Assembly: GCF_000741705.1 (NCBI RefSeq)
Contig: NZ_JGZI01000009.1
Coordinates: 620,001 to 684,000, forward strand
DNA: 64,000 nt
Direction: 5' to 3'
Source of the DNA: Bifidobacterium psychraerophilum
GTDB taxonomy: Bacteria > Actinomycetota > Actinomycetes > Actinomycetales > Bifidobacteriaceae
This document shows positions 30,697-39,411 of this stretch, one piece after another. Below the pieces are notes generated by a model, which saw only the letters and a program-made list of their open reading frames with translations, had not been told where the DNA came from and made no database searches. The position numbers and the translations under genes are program-made. The stretch's first letter is position 1. Each line of letters starts with the position of its first letter.

Positions 30697-32153
30697 CGTC
30701 GGGCGAAGTCTACCAGACCATTCGCAATGCCCGTATACGTTGCCGGGGTGAGCTCCCTCAACCGTTTCGCGGTTTCGGGATCATAGTTCAACGAGTCGAT
30801 GAAGCGCTGCACATCGTCCTGACCGATGTGGTGGCCGCGCATCAGTTCCTTGACCTGCTCATACGGGTTATCCATGCCGGATTTCCCCAGCAGGGCCTCG
30901 GCGCGCATCGCCGTCTGAATGGGCTCTCCCAGAACCTCCCAGTTGCCGTCAAGCTCCTCTTCGATAAGCGTCTCATTGGGATGAATCGATTGCAGACCGC
31001 CGAGCAGATTGTTCAATGCGAGCACGCTGTATCCCAATGCCGAGCCGATGTTGCGCTGCGTGGTCGAATCGGTCAGATCGCGCTGCCATCGTGATTCCAC
31101 CAGAGTGGCTGCGAGGGTGTCCAGCAGGGAGCAGGAGATTTCGAGGTTGGCCTCCGCGTTCTCGAAGCGAATCGGGTTCACCTTGTGGGGCATCGTGCTC
31201 GATCCTGTCGCGCCCTTCACCGCTTCCTGAGCGAAGACGCCTCGCGAGATGTACATCCAGACGTCCACGGCGAGGTTATGCAGGATGCGGTTCACATGGC
31301 CGATGGTGGAATAGAGTTCGGCCTGCCAATCATGCGATTCGATCTGTGTGGTGAGCGGGTTCCAGGTCAGTCCCATGCGCTTGCTGACGAATTCACGCGA
31401 TACCGCGACCCAATCGACATCGGGATAGGCCGCGATATGTGCACCGAAGGTGCCTGTCGCACCGTTGATTTTGCCGAGATACTCCTGCCCCGTCACTTTC
31501 CTGAGCTGGCGGTTGAGACGGAACACGTATACGGCCAGTTCCTTGCCGAGCGTGGTCGGAGTGGCCGGCTGCCCATGCGTGAGGCTGAGCATCGCCAGAT
31601 CGCGGTACTGCTCGGCCTTGGAGTCGAGCAGATCGACGATGGTCTGCACGCCCGGCGTCCAGACCTGCTCGACGGCGTTCTTGATGCACCGCGCATAGGA
31701 AAGATTGTTGATGTCCTCGCTGGTGCAGGCGAAGTGGACGAGCGGTTTCAGACGGGGGAGCTCGCTCTGCTCGCCGAGTTCCTCGGCCGCGCTGTCCAGG
31801 CGACGGTCGATGTAGTATTCGACGGCTTTGACGTCATGACGCGTTGTGGCTTCGATCTCGGCCAGTTCGGCGATGCCCTCCGCTCCGAAGTCCTCCGGGA
31901 TGGCGCGCAGATAGTCGATCTCGGCCTGGGTGAAGGCCTTGACTCCATTGATGATCGGCGTGCGTGGGGCGGCTTCGTCACCGGTGCCGTTGAATCCGTT
32001 GGCGAGCAGTATCATCCACTCGACTTCAACCCTCATACGCTCCCTGTTCAGGGCGGCTTCGCTGAGGTATTCGACCAGGGGGGCGGTCTGAGAGTGGTAT
32101 CGCCCATCAAGAGGGCTCAGTGCTATTGCTGGGCTGATATCAGTGATCTTCAT
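30693..32153 (-). CDS. purB: Adenylosuccinate lyase
   Basis: Acts twice in purine synthesis (SAICAR to AICAR, adenylosuccinate to AMP). The 486-residue protein has the superfamily signature GSSTMPHKVNPIRFENAEAN, the TSEDINNLSYA stretch and HGQPATPTTLGKE, and is the longer E. coli-like type. The frame is open to 32195, but ATG 32153 gives the conserved N terminus MKITDISPAIALSPLDGRY. There is no Shine-Dalgarno; TAGTCT lies exactly seven bases before the ATG, so the mRNA may be leaderless. The 3' end overlaps the membrane protein gene by four bases. Confidence 0.96.
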   Translation of the reverse strand: MKITDISPAIALSPLDGRYHSQTAPLVEYLSEAALNRERMRVEVEWMILLANGFNGTGDEAAPRTPIINGVKAFTQAEIDYLRAIPEDFGAEGIAELAEIEATTRHDVKAVEYYIDRRLDSAAEELGEQSELPRLKPLVHFACTSEDINNLSYARCIKNAVEQVWTPGVQTIVDLLDSKAEQYRDLAMLSLTHGQPATPTTLGKELAVYVFRLNRQLRKVTGQEYLGKINGATGTFGAHIAAYPDVDWVAVSREFVSKRMGLTWNPLTTQIESHDWQAELYSTIGHVNRILHNLAVDVWMYISRGVFAQEAVKGATGSSTMPHKVNPIRFENAEANLEISCSLLDTLAATLVESRWQRDLTDSTTQRNIGSALGYSVLALNNLLGGLQSIHPNETLIEEELDGNWEVLGEPIQTAMRAEALLGKSGMDNPYEQVKELMRGHHIGQDDVQRFIDSLNYDPETAKRLRELTPATYTGIANGLVDFARR

Positions 32154-32166
32154 GCCACAAAGACTA
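32141..32166 (-). promoter_or_regulatory. Possible leaderless promoter of purB
   Basis: On the minus strand TAGTCT is followed by seven bases and then ATG 32153. The TAnnnT hexamer ending seven bases before the start codon is the geometry of leaderless actinobacterial transcripts. No AGGAGG-like sequence is present. Confidence 0.4.
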
Positions 32167-32204
32167 CCCGTAGCCGTAAACGTGATGGCATGCACAGGAG
32201 GCTT

Positions 32205-33653
32205 TCATGTCGACATACGACCTTCGTAGTAGAGGCTTTCCTGCAGTCCGCCGCTGACGATCCGGGAGAAATGGGCGTCGTGCTCCTGCGCGTCGGCAGA
32301 TCCGAGGTCCTGCGCGGATTGCCAGGCTGCACGTTGGTAGTTCATGCCGTGGGGGAGTTCCCTGGCGCTGCCGCTTCCTGAAACCGGTGCCGAGAGATAG
32401 CGCCCGGCACCGTTGGAGGCCGGTGCGCTGGTGACGGTGCCACGGATCGTCAGCCATGATCGGCGTGGGGGATTGGATGCCCCGTCGAGTGACGAGACCA
32501 GTTCGTCATCGATCTCCATGCTGGTGACCCAGGTGGAGGCGGGCACCGGGTGGTTGGCGATCGGTGAACCCGCCGTGATGATGTGGCTGATGCGGTAGGC
32601 CGTGCCGGATTGCGCCGCCAGGCTGGCCGCGATGATGCCGCCTTGCGAATGCCCCACCAGGGCGACCTGGTCGCCGGGCCTGATGCCTGCTTCGGACATC
32701 GCCTCGAGTACGAAGCGAGCGCTCGCCGCCCGCATGTGTACATCGCTGTCATCGCTCATCAATTCCACGTTCTGCGCCCAACCCAGGGGTGAATCGGCGT
32801 ACGGCTGGGTGCCGGGTATCGTCACCACCCAGCTGTCGGCCCCTGCGTCGTCGTGGTAGCGCTGGACGGCGACCGTGGACTTCGCGAGGCCAAGTGCGTC
32901 GAGGTTGTGCAGGGCATCGTCGATGGAATGTGCCGCAGGAAGAGCCGGAGCCTGCGATTGGATCCTGCTGACATGCAGAGAGCTGCCCTGCACCAGCCTT
33001 CCGATGAATCCTGCCGGAGATGCCAGGCGACCGGCCGCCTGATTCGCTTCATCATCCCTTGGCGCTCCCTGCAGGATCGGGAATGCGGGCATGACCGCGA
33101 TGCGTTGGGAGAGTCCGGCCACAAGGCCTTCATGCGCCCAAGCGGTGCTGCCCGAGGCGTATGCGATATTGAACCGTCCCTCTTTCGCCACTCCGTAAGC
33201 GGCCCCCATGGCCGCCAGGGAGAGCGCACCCGCCGCCGTGCCCACGGGCATCAGCGCCATTGAGCCGCGCACGGCACGGTTGATGAGCGCCATCGTCGAG
33301 GATTCGGCATCCGAATACAGCGCACGTGCCCGCCAGAGCAGACCGGCCAGAACGGAACAGCGGCTGGCCAGGGCTTTGGCCGACCGCTGCTGTGCGGTGC
33401 ACATGTGAATCAGATGATGATGATCGAAACTGCTGTGGCCGTTGAGACTGTGGGTGCCCATGCTGAAATCCCGGCAGAAGGGCACACTCCTGCTCAGGGC
33501 TTCAATCTGGATCAGGGCCGCCGCATAGGTATCGGCGAGCGCGCCCAAGCGTAGGGCGGTCCGGTTCAGCGCACCGGCATGCCTCTCCATCGCGTCCAGA
33601 TCGACGCGGCTGCGGTGCACATCGCCATACACCGACGCCATCACGCCCCACAT
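32205..33653 (-). CDS. Alpha/beta hydrolase with N-terminal helical domain, putative secreted effector
   Basis: A 482-residue protein. Residues 1-120 are predicted helical with heptad-like Leu/Ala spacing (DLDAMERHAGALNRTALRLG), like WXG100 or LXG targeting domains. A hydrophobic stretch lies around residue 140-165. The C-terminal half has a lipase-type fold with VVTIPGTQPY and the nucleophile elbow VALVGHSQGG (Ser near residue 334), and later Asp and His candidates. There is no signal peptide. The start ATG 33653 overlaps the stop of the small WXG-like gene upstream (TGATG), which suggests export as a pair by a type VII system. Substrate is unknown. Confidence 0.72.
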   Translation of the reverse strand: MWGVMASVYGDVHRSRVDLDAMERHAGALNRTALRLGALADTYAAALIQIEALSRSVPFCRDFSMGTHSLNGHSSFDHHHLIHMCTAQQRSAKALASRCSVLAGLLWRARALYSDAESSTMALINRAVRGSMALMPVGTAAGALSLAAMGAAYGVAKEGRFNIAYASGSTAWAHEGLVAGLSQRIAVMPAFPILQGAPRDDEANQAAGRLASPAGFIGRLVQGSSLHVSRIQSQAPALPAAHSIDDALHNLDALGLAKSTVAVQRYHDDAGADSWVVTIPGTQPYADSPLGWAQNVELMSDDSDVHMRAASARFVLEAMSEAGIRPGDQVALVGHSQGGIIAASLAAQSGTAYRISHIITAGSPIANHPVPASTWVTSMEIDDELVSSLDGASNPPRRSWLTIRGTVTSAPASNGAGRYLSAPVSGSGSARELPHGMNYQRAAWQSAQDLGSADAQEHDAHFSRIVSGGLQESLYYEGRMST

Positions 33654-33991
33654 CAGCGGGCTCCTTGGATCAGGCTCATCCTCAGCATCTCCCGGGATGA
33701 CATCTCCAAGGCTCCCAGGAGGGCATCGATACCGGCCAGTTCGGCACGAAAGCATTCGGCGGCGGCGCCCTGCCAATCGAGCAGGCCCGCACGCACCAGC
33801 ACCGACCGGCACTCCTGCACCGTGTCATCCGTATCCGCGGTGACTCTGGAAACGGTGCTCTGGCATTGTCTGACGACCGCATGGCATCTGCACCATGACG
33901 CATCCACACCCATATCCGGAAGCTGTGGAAGCGCACCGATGGCTGCCGGGGGAGCGAAGGCGAAGGCCGTCTGGGAGCTTGTACTGGTCAT
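33653..33991 (-). CDS. Small WXG100-like protein
   Basis: A 112-residue, mostly helical protein with a W-Q-G turn (LLDWQGAAAECFRAELAG) between two helices, the layout of WXG100/ESAT-6 proteins. It is more divergent than the WXG100 protein at 43402-43692 and has extra N-terminal residues. It has no signal peptide. It overlaps the hydrolase gene by one base, so both are probably made together; a chaperone or secretion-partner role for the hydrolase is inferred. ATG 33991 has no clear Shine-Dalgarno. Confidence 0.65.
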   Translation of the reverse strand: MTSTSSQTAFAFAPPAAIGALPQLPDMGVDASWCRCHAVVRQCQSTVSRVTADTDDTVQECRSVLVRAGLLDWQGAAAECFRAELAGIDALLGALEMSSREMLRMSLIQGAR

Positions 33992-34121
33992 GCCGAATAG
34001 TTCAGCGCATACTGCTCATGGATGCCAGCCGGACGAGGTCTGTGGTCGAATGTCGGTACAGCACAGGCGATGCGAGCGTCACGGGGAGGGGCTTCACTCC
34101 AGGGAACGCCATCGAGGGGGT

Positions 34122-34694
34122 TTACCAGGGCTTGACGTTCTCGCTGGTGCTGGTATTGCTCGACGAGGAGGAGGCGCTCGGTGATGGGCTTTGGGTCTGC
34201 TGATTCTGCTTGAGCAGCTCCTGCACCTTTTCGCGTTCCTCATTGGAGAGGCCCGAGGTTTCCGAACTATTGCTTTTCTTGTCGCTTTCCGCCTGCGATC
34301 CGCTGCTGCCCTGCTGCGAGGATTCCTGCTGTTTAAGCGCCTTTTCGATCAGGGATGTGAGTTTTCTGGATGTGGCGGCGTTGCTTTCGATCGATGCTTT
34401 GGCCGAGGGCACCAGTAGGGCGTTGAATGCCAACGCATCGGCGAATTGGTTGTCGTTCTGTTGCTGCGAGGTCTTGAGCATGTCGAGATCGGCTGCGTCC
34501 TTGCCGGCGGCCTTGATGTTGCTTTCCAGGCTTTGCGTCGCCTGGTTGTAGGCGTTGACCGCCATGATGTTGCCTGCCGAGACTATGCCGACGGCAAGCA
34601 CCACCGCGGCCACAACCATCAGCACGATGCGCAGCGCCAGAGGGGCTTTCGCCTGTTTGCGCGCATTCGGTGATGTGATGGTGCTGCGGCTCAT
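34122..34694 (-). CDS. Membrane-anchored protein ending the moxR operon, unknown function
   Basis: A 190-residue protein with one N-terminal membrane segment (about residues 20-45, LRIVLMVVAAVVLAVGIVSA), an extracytoplasmic helical region rich in Gln, Ala and Ser, and a low-complexity Ser/Gln tail. I do not recognise the family. ATG 34694 overlaps the stop of the upstream vWA gene (ATGA) and has AAGGAGGA before it, so the longer open frame to 34976 is not used. It is the last gene of the six-gene operon. Confidence 0.75.
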   Translation of the reverse strand: MSRSTITSPNARKQAKAPLALRIVLMVVAAVVLAVGIVSAGNIMAVNAYNQATQSLESNIKAAGKDAADLDMLKTSQQQNDNQFADALAFNALLVPSAKASIESNAATSRKLTSLIEKALKQQESSQQGSSGSQAESDKKSNSSETSGLSNEEREKVQELLKQNQQTQSPSPSASSSSSNTSTSENVKPW

Positions 34695-35722
34695 AGCATC
34701 CTCCTTGAGTTCACGATCCATAGTGCCGCCTCCCACAGGAGCAGAACCGCCGTCACGATGGCGAAAGGCCAGACGATGGGGGCGCTCAGTGTCCGCTCCT
34801 TCGGTGTGATGGTCAGACGGTATTCTTTCGAGGCTTGGGAGGTGGCTCCGTTCGCCACGGTGGTTTTGGCATCGACGGCCATATACCTGCCGCTCATCTC
34901 GTCCGCTATGGCCTTGAGATTCTTCGGATCCATCTTGGAGATGCCGGGCTGCTTGGTCGTCGGATCGATGACCCATTGCTCGCTGGTGTTGGCACCGGTG
35001 GTGTCGGTGACCGGTATCTTCCCTCCGGCCGTGGAGCCGACACCGATTGTCGTCGCATCATCGACGTATTGACGCAGGGATGAGAAGGAGCGTCTGGTCG
35101 CGGTGCTGGTCTGCTCGCCATCGGAGATGTAGTACACGACGATGGCATCATCGGGATGTTGTTCCTGCGCCGCTTTCAGCTGGATCAGCAACTGGTCGAG
35201 TGGGGCATCCAGGTTGGATCCGGAAGAGGCGAATGTGGATTCGGTGCTGAGTGTCTGCGCCCAGTTGTCGATTGCGGTGCTGTCCGGGGTAAGGGGCACA
35301 TCAAGCGTTCCGCTGGCGCCGAAGCGCAATCCGGCGAAGCTGGCATCGGGATAGAGGGCGGTGATGTCCTGGATGGCTTTGACGGCTGCGGCGCTGCGGG
35401 TGATGGTCGTATCCGAACCGTAGTGGGCATCCTTCACCGCCATTGAATCCGTCACGTCGACCGCTATGAAGACATCCGTCGCATTGACCGCTTTGCTGGT
35501 GGTCCTGGTGACGATACTCGGGGTGAGCACCATGATGGCCAGCAGCAGCGCTATCGAGGTCCTGCGCACGCAGGACCACACCGTGGCGTCGGATGATCCG
35601 CGTTGGCGCCTGTAGAGCACGATCCCCATGACCGCGGCCGCGACCAACGCCAGGCATACGATGCTCGATGCGATCCAGCCCAAGGCCGGGGAGAAGGTGA
35701 ATGAATCCATCATCCCGCTCAT
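34691..35722 (-). CDS. Membrane-anchored von Willebrand factor A-domain protein (second)
   Basis: A 343-residue protein with two N-terminal membrane segments (residues about 15-38 and 55-75), a vWA domain and a C-terminal membrane segment (WPFAIVTAVLLLWEAALWIV). The metal-site motif reads DVTDSM, with Thr in place of the first Ser of DxSxS, followed by YYISDGEQT. The layout matches BatA/BatB-type proteins found with MoxR ATPases. ATG 35722 overlaps the stop of the preceding gene (ATGA). Confidence 0.85.
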   Translation of the reverse strand: MSGMMDSFTFSPALGWIASSIVCLALVAAAVMGIVLYRRQRGSSDATVWSCVRRTSIALLLAIMVLTPSIVTRTTSKAVNATDVFIAVDVTDSMAVKDAHYGSDTTITRSAAAVKAIQDITALYPDASFAGLRFGASGTLDVPLTPDSTAIDNWAQTLSTESTFASSGSNLDAPLDQLLIQLKAAQEQHPDDAIVVYYISDGEQTSTATRRSFSSLRQYVDDATTIGVGSTAGGKIPVTDTTGANTSEQWVIDPTTKQPGISKMDPKNLKAIADEMSGRYMAVDAKTTVANGATSQASKEYRLTITPKERTLSAPIVWPFAIVTAVLLLWEAALWIVNSRRML

Positions 35723-36804
35723 CGTCTCAGCCTCCAAACCGTTATCAGATATCCGAGGAAGACCAGCGAGAGCCCAAGCACCCACCATCCCGGTGCGTCC
35801 AGCAGACTCGACTGCGAGGCCTGCTCTGAATTGCCGCCTCGACGGGTATCTATCTCCCTGACCAGCTCATCGATCGAAGCGCCGGAACGTTCGCTGAGGA
35901 AAACGCCGCCGTGCCCTTCGATCTGGGTCTGCATCTGCTTGGTGCTGGCGTCGTTGAGGCTGGCATCCGGTCCGGCGAAGATGCCGTCGACGCTGATCTG
36001 GGCGCTTTTGGTCAGTTCCAGCGCCTGTTGCAGTGAGTACTGGGGTGTTCCCGAAACGACGTTGTCGGTGGCGAGCACAATCGAGGAGCTTCTGCGCGTT
36101 GCCGTGGAGGTGCCGCTCTGCGAGCCGCTGCCGTAGCTGAATCCGGGAAGCATGGCCGCGCAGCTGACCAGTCCGTCACCGATCAGTGATGTCTGATCCT
36201 TGATGTTCTGGGTGCCGTCAAGCCAGTCGGAAATCTGCTGGTACTGCTTGTCGCTCATCTTGTCGATATCGTCCTGCGATTGAACGCCTCCAAGGATGTC
36301 CTTCGCCGAGGAAAGCTGCTTGGAGACCAGACTGTAATCGTCGGTCAGGGGGAACACGGTGCGTGAGGTGGAATTGAAGATGCTCAATGCTATGCGTTCG
36401 CCTTGGAATTTGGAGACCAGATCAAGGTATGTGGAGATGATCTCGCGGTCATAGGGGAGTGTGGATCCGGAGACGTCAAGGCACAGCACGATGTCCCTGC
36501 TGCTGGAGGTCTCATCCTGTGAGCTGACCGTGGAGGGCCTGCCCACCAGGGCCGTGACGAGCAGCAAGGCAAGGACCAGCAGGATGAAGGCCACACGTTT
36601 CAGTGTGTTCCACAGCTTGTAGCGGGCCGACACCTCTTCGGTCCGCAGATCACCTGCGATGTCCCAGGCGTAGGCATCCCGCGTCGGGTCCGCGGTGCGC
36701 GAGGAACGGCGCAGACGGAACCAGACGATGCCCAGTGCGAGCAGTGCGATGACGATCGCCGCGACGACGGCCCACGGCCAGCGCCATATCAGTAAAGCGT
36801 TCAT
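35719..36804 (-). CDS. Membrane-anchored von Willebrand factor A-domain protein (first)
   Basis: A 361-residue BatA-like protein. Two membrane segments (about residues 9-29 and 68-90) precede a vWA domain with an intact metal site DVSGSTLPYD and a later conserved SSIVLATDN. A final membrane segment (WWVLGLSLVFLGYLITVW) ends the protein. ATG 36804 is nine bases after the preceding gene's stop. The pair of vWA proteins with a MoxR ATPase suggests metal-dependent protein assembly or cell-envelope stress, as described for aerotolerance-type Bat operons; no direct evidence for the function is in the sequence. Confidence 0.87.
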   Translation of the reverse strand: MNALLIWRWPWAVVAAIVIALLALGIVWFRLRRSSRTADPTRDAYAWDIAGDLRTEEVSARYKLWNTLKRVAFILLVLALLLVTALVGRPSTVSSQDETSSSRDIVLCLDVSGSTLPYDREIISTYLDLVSKFQGERIALSIFNSTSRTVFPLTDDYSLVSKQLSSAKDILGGVQSQDDIDKMSDKQYQQISDWLDGTQNIKDQTSLIGDGLVSCAAMLPGFSYGSGSQSGTSTATRRSSSIVLATDNVVSGTPQYSLQQALELTKSAQISVDGIFAGPDASLNDASTKQMQTQIEGHGGVFLSERSGASIDELVREIDTRRGGNSEQASQSSLLDAPGWWVLGLSLVFLGYLITVWRLRR

Positions 36805-36813
36805 ACTCGGCGA

Positions 36814-37341
36814 TCACCGTCCCCAACGGTCGATGAGATTGGACACCCATTCGGATGCCTCGGCAACGGTGGCCTCCCGTGCCTGGGTATTGAAGGCGGC
36901 GTCGGCGAATTCCGGCGGATACAGGGCCGCAATGGTCTGCCTGAGCAGATCAAGCCCACGCTGTTGCGTGTTGTACGCCTCCGTATGCAGATCAAGAAGC
37001 GTGTGCGAAGACATGTCCTTCCCTGTCGCGTTGGATGCGAAATCTCTGGATAGCTGCGCCAAGGACAGGAAAGCCTCGTCTTTGGTGATGGTTTTGCTCT
37101 CATATGCATCAACGATGTCGCGGACCTTGCTCCTCCAAGGGTCGGCGCGCGCTTCGCTGCTGTGCGAACTGACCGGTTTCGTTTCCTGTCTGCGGGGTCG
37201 CCCAAGCAGCACGGCCGTCACGATCAGCGCCGCCGCCACGCATACGCAGAGCGCCAGGACCATCCAGAAGACGGATGCGGGCTGCTGCGCCAGGGCTTTC
37301 AGTCCGCTGGTGTCAAGGGCAAGAACTGATGAGGATGTCAT
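36814..37341 (-). CDS. Single-pass membrane protein of the moxR operon (DUF4381-like)
   Basis: A 175-residue protein with one membrane segment (residues about 24-47, SVFWMVLALCVCVAAALIVT) and a cytoplasmic helical part containing a paired-helix region (SKVRDIVDAYESKTITKDEA) and ending EWVSNLIDRWGR. Position between DUF58 and the vWA genes and overall layout fit the DUF4381-type component of such operons, but I assign that by context rather than clear sequence motifs. ATG 37341 overlaps the DUF58 gene stop (ATGA). Confidence 0.72.
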   Translation of the reverse strand: MTSSSVLALDTSGLKALAQQPASVFWMVLALCVCVAAALIVTAVLLGRPRRQETKPVSSHSSEARADPWRSKVRDIVDAYESKTITKDEAFLSLAQLSRDFASNATGKDMSSHTLLDLHTEAYNTQQRGLDLLRQTIAALYPPEFADAAFNTQAREATVAEASEWVSNLIDRWGR

Positions 37342-38294
37342 TGGGCGCCCCCGATGTTCAGTGTCTTCGGGCTGCGCAGCAGGTTTCTCGACGATCGCGT
37401 CAGGGTCGAGGAGACGATTCTGATGAATTCCGTGAACATCAGCTCGCTTGATGCGCAATGCAGCAGCGTGGATCCCGCATGGTCGAGCTCCAATCGCAGT
37501 GCGGTCGTGGCGAATTCACGGTGGTTCTCCACGGCTTTGGACATGTCGGGTTGTGCGAGGAAGGCCGGCATCCTCCGGCCGTCGCGTGCATTGACCACAT
37601 GGCGGTAGCCGGACGGCCTGCTGAAGGGATTGATCGTGGCCACATCGACGACCACCACCGGGTGGCTCTGCGCGAGCTTCCTGATGGCATGCAGCTGTTT
37701 GTCACCCAAGGCCGTTTCATCGGTGGCAAGCACCACCAGTGCGTTGCGGTCCTGGATGGTGTTGGCGTAATCCAACAGGGCATCGATATGGCGGGCATTG
37801 TTCATCTGGCCCTGCAGTGCGTTGTCAAGGCGGTGCTCGAACTCCGTGAAGCCGCCGCTGAACTGCATCCTCGTTATGCTCGCGGCATCGGCGAGGACCA
37901 GGGAGATGTCATCCGAACGGCGCAGGCATAGGGATGCGAACATCGCCAGGGCATTGGCTGCCACGTCAATGGCCCTTTCGCCGCCCATGCAGCTGCCGCT
38001 CATCTCCCTGCCCACGTCGAGCAGCATCCACACGCGGCTGGTAGCCAGCCGTTCGCGTTGTGCGATCATCGGGCGTCCGGCGCGGGCGCTGCTCTTCCAG
38101 TCGATGAAGCGTGCCTCGTCACCCGATTCGTAGGCGCGTATGTCCATCGTGTCTCCGGTGCCGCCGGAACGGTGTGAAAGATGCTCTCCCTCAAGAACGC
38201 CGAGTGCCTTGCGCACGGTCGGCAGAGAGAGCTTGATCCCAAGGGCTTCGATTTTCCTGCGTACCGGGTCTGATGAAGCCTGAGCCGAACTCAT
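37338..38294 (-). CDS. DUF58 domain protein
   Basis: A 318-residue protein of the DUF58 family that accompanies MoxR ATPases. The family signature DIRAYESGDEARFIDWKSSAR is seen in slightly broken form around residues 51-71, followed by a vWA-like fold with MLLDVGREMSGS. It has no membrane segments, so it acts in the cytoplasm, probably as a MoxR partner. ATG 38294 overlaps the moxR stop (ATGA). Confidence 0.9.
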   Translation of the reverse strand: MSSAQASSDPVRRKIEALGIKLSLPTVRKALGVLEGEHLSHRSGGTGDTMDIRAYESGDEARFIDWKSSARAGRPMIAQRERLATSRVWMLLDVGREMSGSCMGGERAIDVAANALAMFASLCLRRSDDISLVLADAASITRMQFSGGFTEFEHRLDNALQGQMNNARHIDALLDYANTIQDRNALVVLATDETALGDKQLHAIRKLAQSHPVVVVDVATINPFSRPSGYRHVVNARDGRRMPAFLAQPDMSKAVENHREFATTALRLELDHAGSTLLHCASSELMFTEFIRIVSSTLTRSSRNLLRSPKTLNIGGAQ

Positions 38295-39364
38295 GGTACG
38301 GGCACCGCCTGAAGCATCGAGTCGATGACCTGGTCGCTGGAGACATCATCAGCCAAGGCTTCGAAGGTCAGCAGAATACGGTGACGCAGCACCTCATGGG
38401 CGAAGAGCTTGACGTCCTCGGGGATCACATAGTCGCGCCCTGCGATCAGAGCATTGGCCTGGGCGATCCGCACCAGGGCGATCGAAGCTCGGGGGCTGGC
38501 GCCGAGACGGACCAGGCTCGCCAGTCCCTGGATCGGATGTTTGCCCGCCCCGCGGCTGGTCGCCACCAGATCCACCGCATACTCGACGATCGAATCGGAG
38601 ATATGGACGCGGCGTGAAGCCTCACGGAGGAATTCGACATCCGCTATCGAAATCACATCCTCCTGTCCCAGCTGCTTGAGATCCGGTGTATCCGACCCGC
38701 GCTTCGCAAGCATGTGGAGCATGCGCTCCTCCTCTTCGGAGGTGGGGTATGTCATCTGGGCCTTCATCATGAAACGGTCCATCTGGGCTTCGGGGAGATT
38801 GTAGGTACCCTCCTCCTCGATCGGATTCTGGGTGGCGATGACCATGAAGGGCTTCGGCAGTGAGATGCGTTCGCCGCCTATGGTCGTGTTGCCTTCGGAC
38901 ATGGCTTCAAGCATGGCCGACTGGGTTTTGGCGTTGGAGCGGTTGATCTCGTCGAGCAGCACGAAATTGGCATGGATCGGACCGATGATGGTGGTGAATT
39001 TCTGCGCCGAGAAGTCGAAAACCTGGGTGCCCACCAGATCGGAGGGCATGAGATCGGGGGTGCACTGAACGCGCTTGAAGGTTCCGGACACCGAGGTGGC
39101 CAGGGTCTGCGCCGCCGTGGTTTTGGCGAGTCCCGGGACCGATTCGATGAGGATGTGGCCTGCGGCCACCAGCGTGACGATGAGTGAATCGCGCAGATTA
39201 TCCTGACCTACGAGCGTGTGGGTGAAACGGGAGCGGATCCTGCCCACCAGCTCGCCGCTGCGGTTCAGGTCCTCCCTGCTCAGAGGGGTCTTCTGCCGTG
39301 ATGCCGGTGACGGCAGCTTCGGCTGTGGGATGGTGTTCTGCGATTGCGCTGAGAATAAAGCCAT
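38291..39364 (-). CDS. moxR: MoxR-family AAA ATPase
   Basis: A 357-residue AAA ATPase of the MoxR type, thought to act as a chaperone in assembling partner complexes. Walker A is in ESVPGLAKTTAAQTLA (the GxxGxAKT form of the family), Walker B/sensor in NFVLLDEINRSNAKTQSAML, and VIATQNPIEEEGTYNLPEAQ is a family hallmark. ATG 39364 gives a sensible N terminus, while the open frame to 39436 does not. No Shine-Dalgarno is visible; TACAGT ends seven bases before the ATG, so the operon may begin with a leaderless mRNA. It heads six overlapping genes down to 34122. Confidence 0.93.
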   Translation of the reverse strand: MALFSAQSQNTIPQPKLPSPASRQKTPLSREDLNRSGELVGRIRSRFTHTLVGQDNLRDSLIVTLVAAGHILIESVPGLAKTTAAQTLATSVSGTFKRVQCTPDLMPSDLVGTQVFDFSAQKFTTIIGPIHANFVLLDEINRSNAKTQSAMLEAMSEGNTTIGGERISLPKPFMVIATQNPIEEEGTYNLPEAQMDRFMMKAQMTYPTSEEEERMLHMLAKRGSDTPDLKQLGQEDVISIADVEFLREASRRVHISDSIVEYAVDLVATSRGAGKHPIQGLASLVRLGASPRASIALVRIAQANALIAGRDYVIPEDVKLFAHEVLRHRILLTFEALADDVSSDQVIDSMLQAVPVP

Positions 39365-39377
39365 GCACAACACTGTA
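39365..39377 (-). promoter_or_regulatory. Possible leaderless promoter of the moxR operon
   Basis: Minus-strand TACAGT is followed by seven bases and then ATG 39364. The same spacing is seen at purB and ung. ung ends 47 bases upstream, so some read-through from ung is also possible. Confidence 0.4.
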
Positions 39378-39411
39378 ACGGCAGTTTCTGACCGTCCAAC
39401 GATTTCAGCTC

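Noticed and set aside
31185-32381. 398-residue plus-strand frame across purB
   Set aside because: Antisense to purB and the end of the hydrolase gene, both with clear signatures; no Shine-Dalgarno and no domain.
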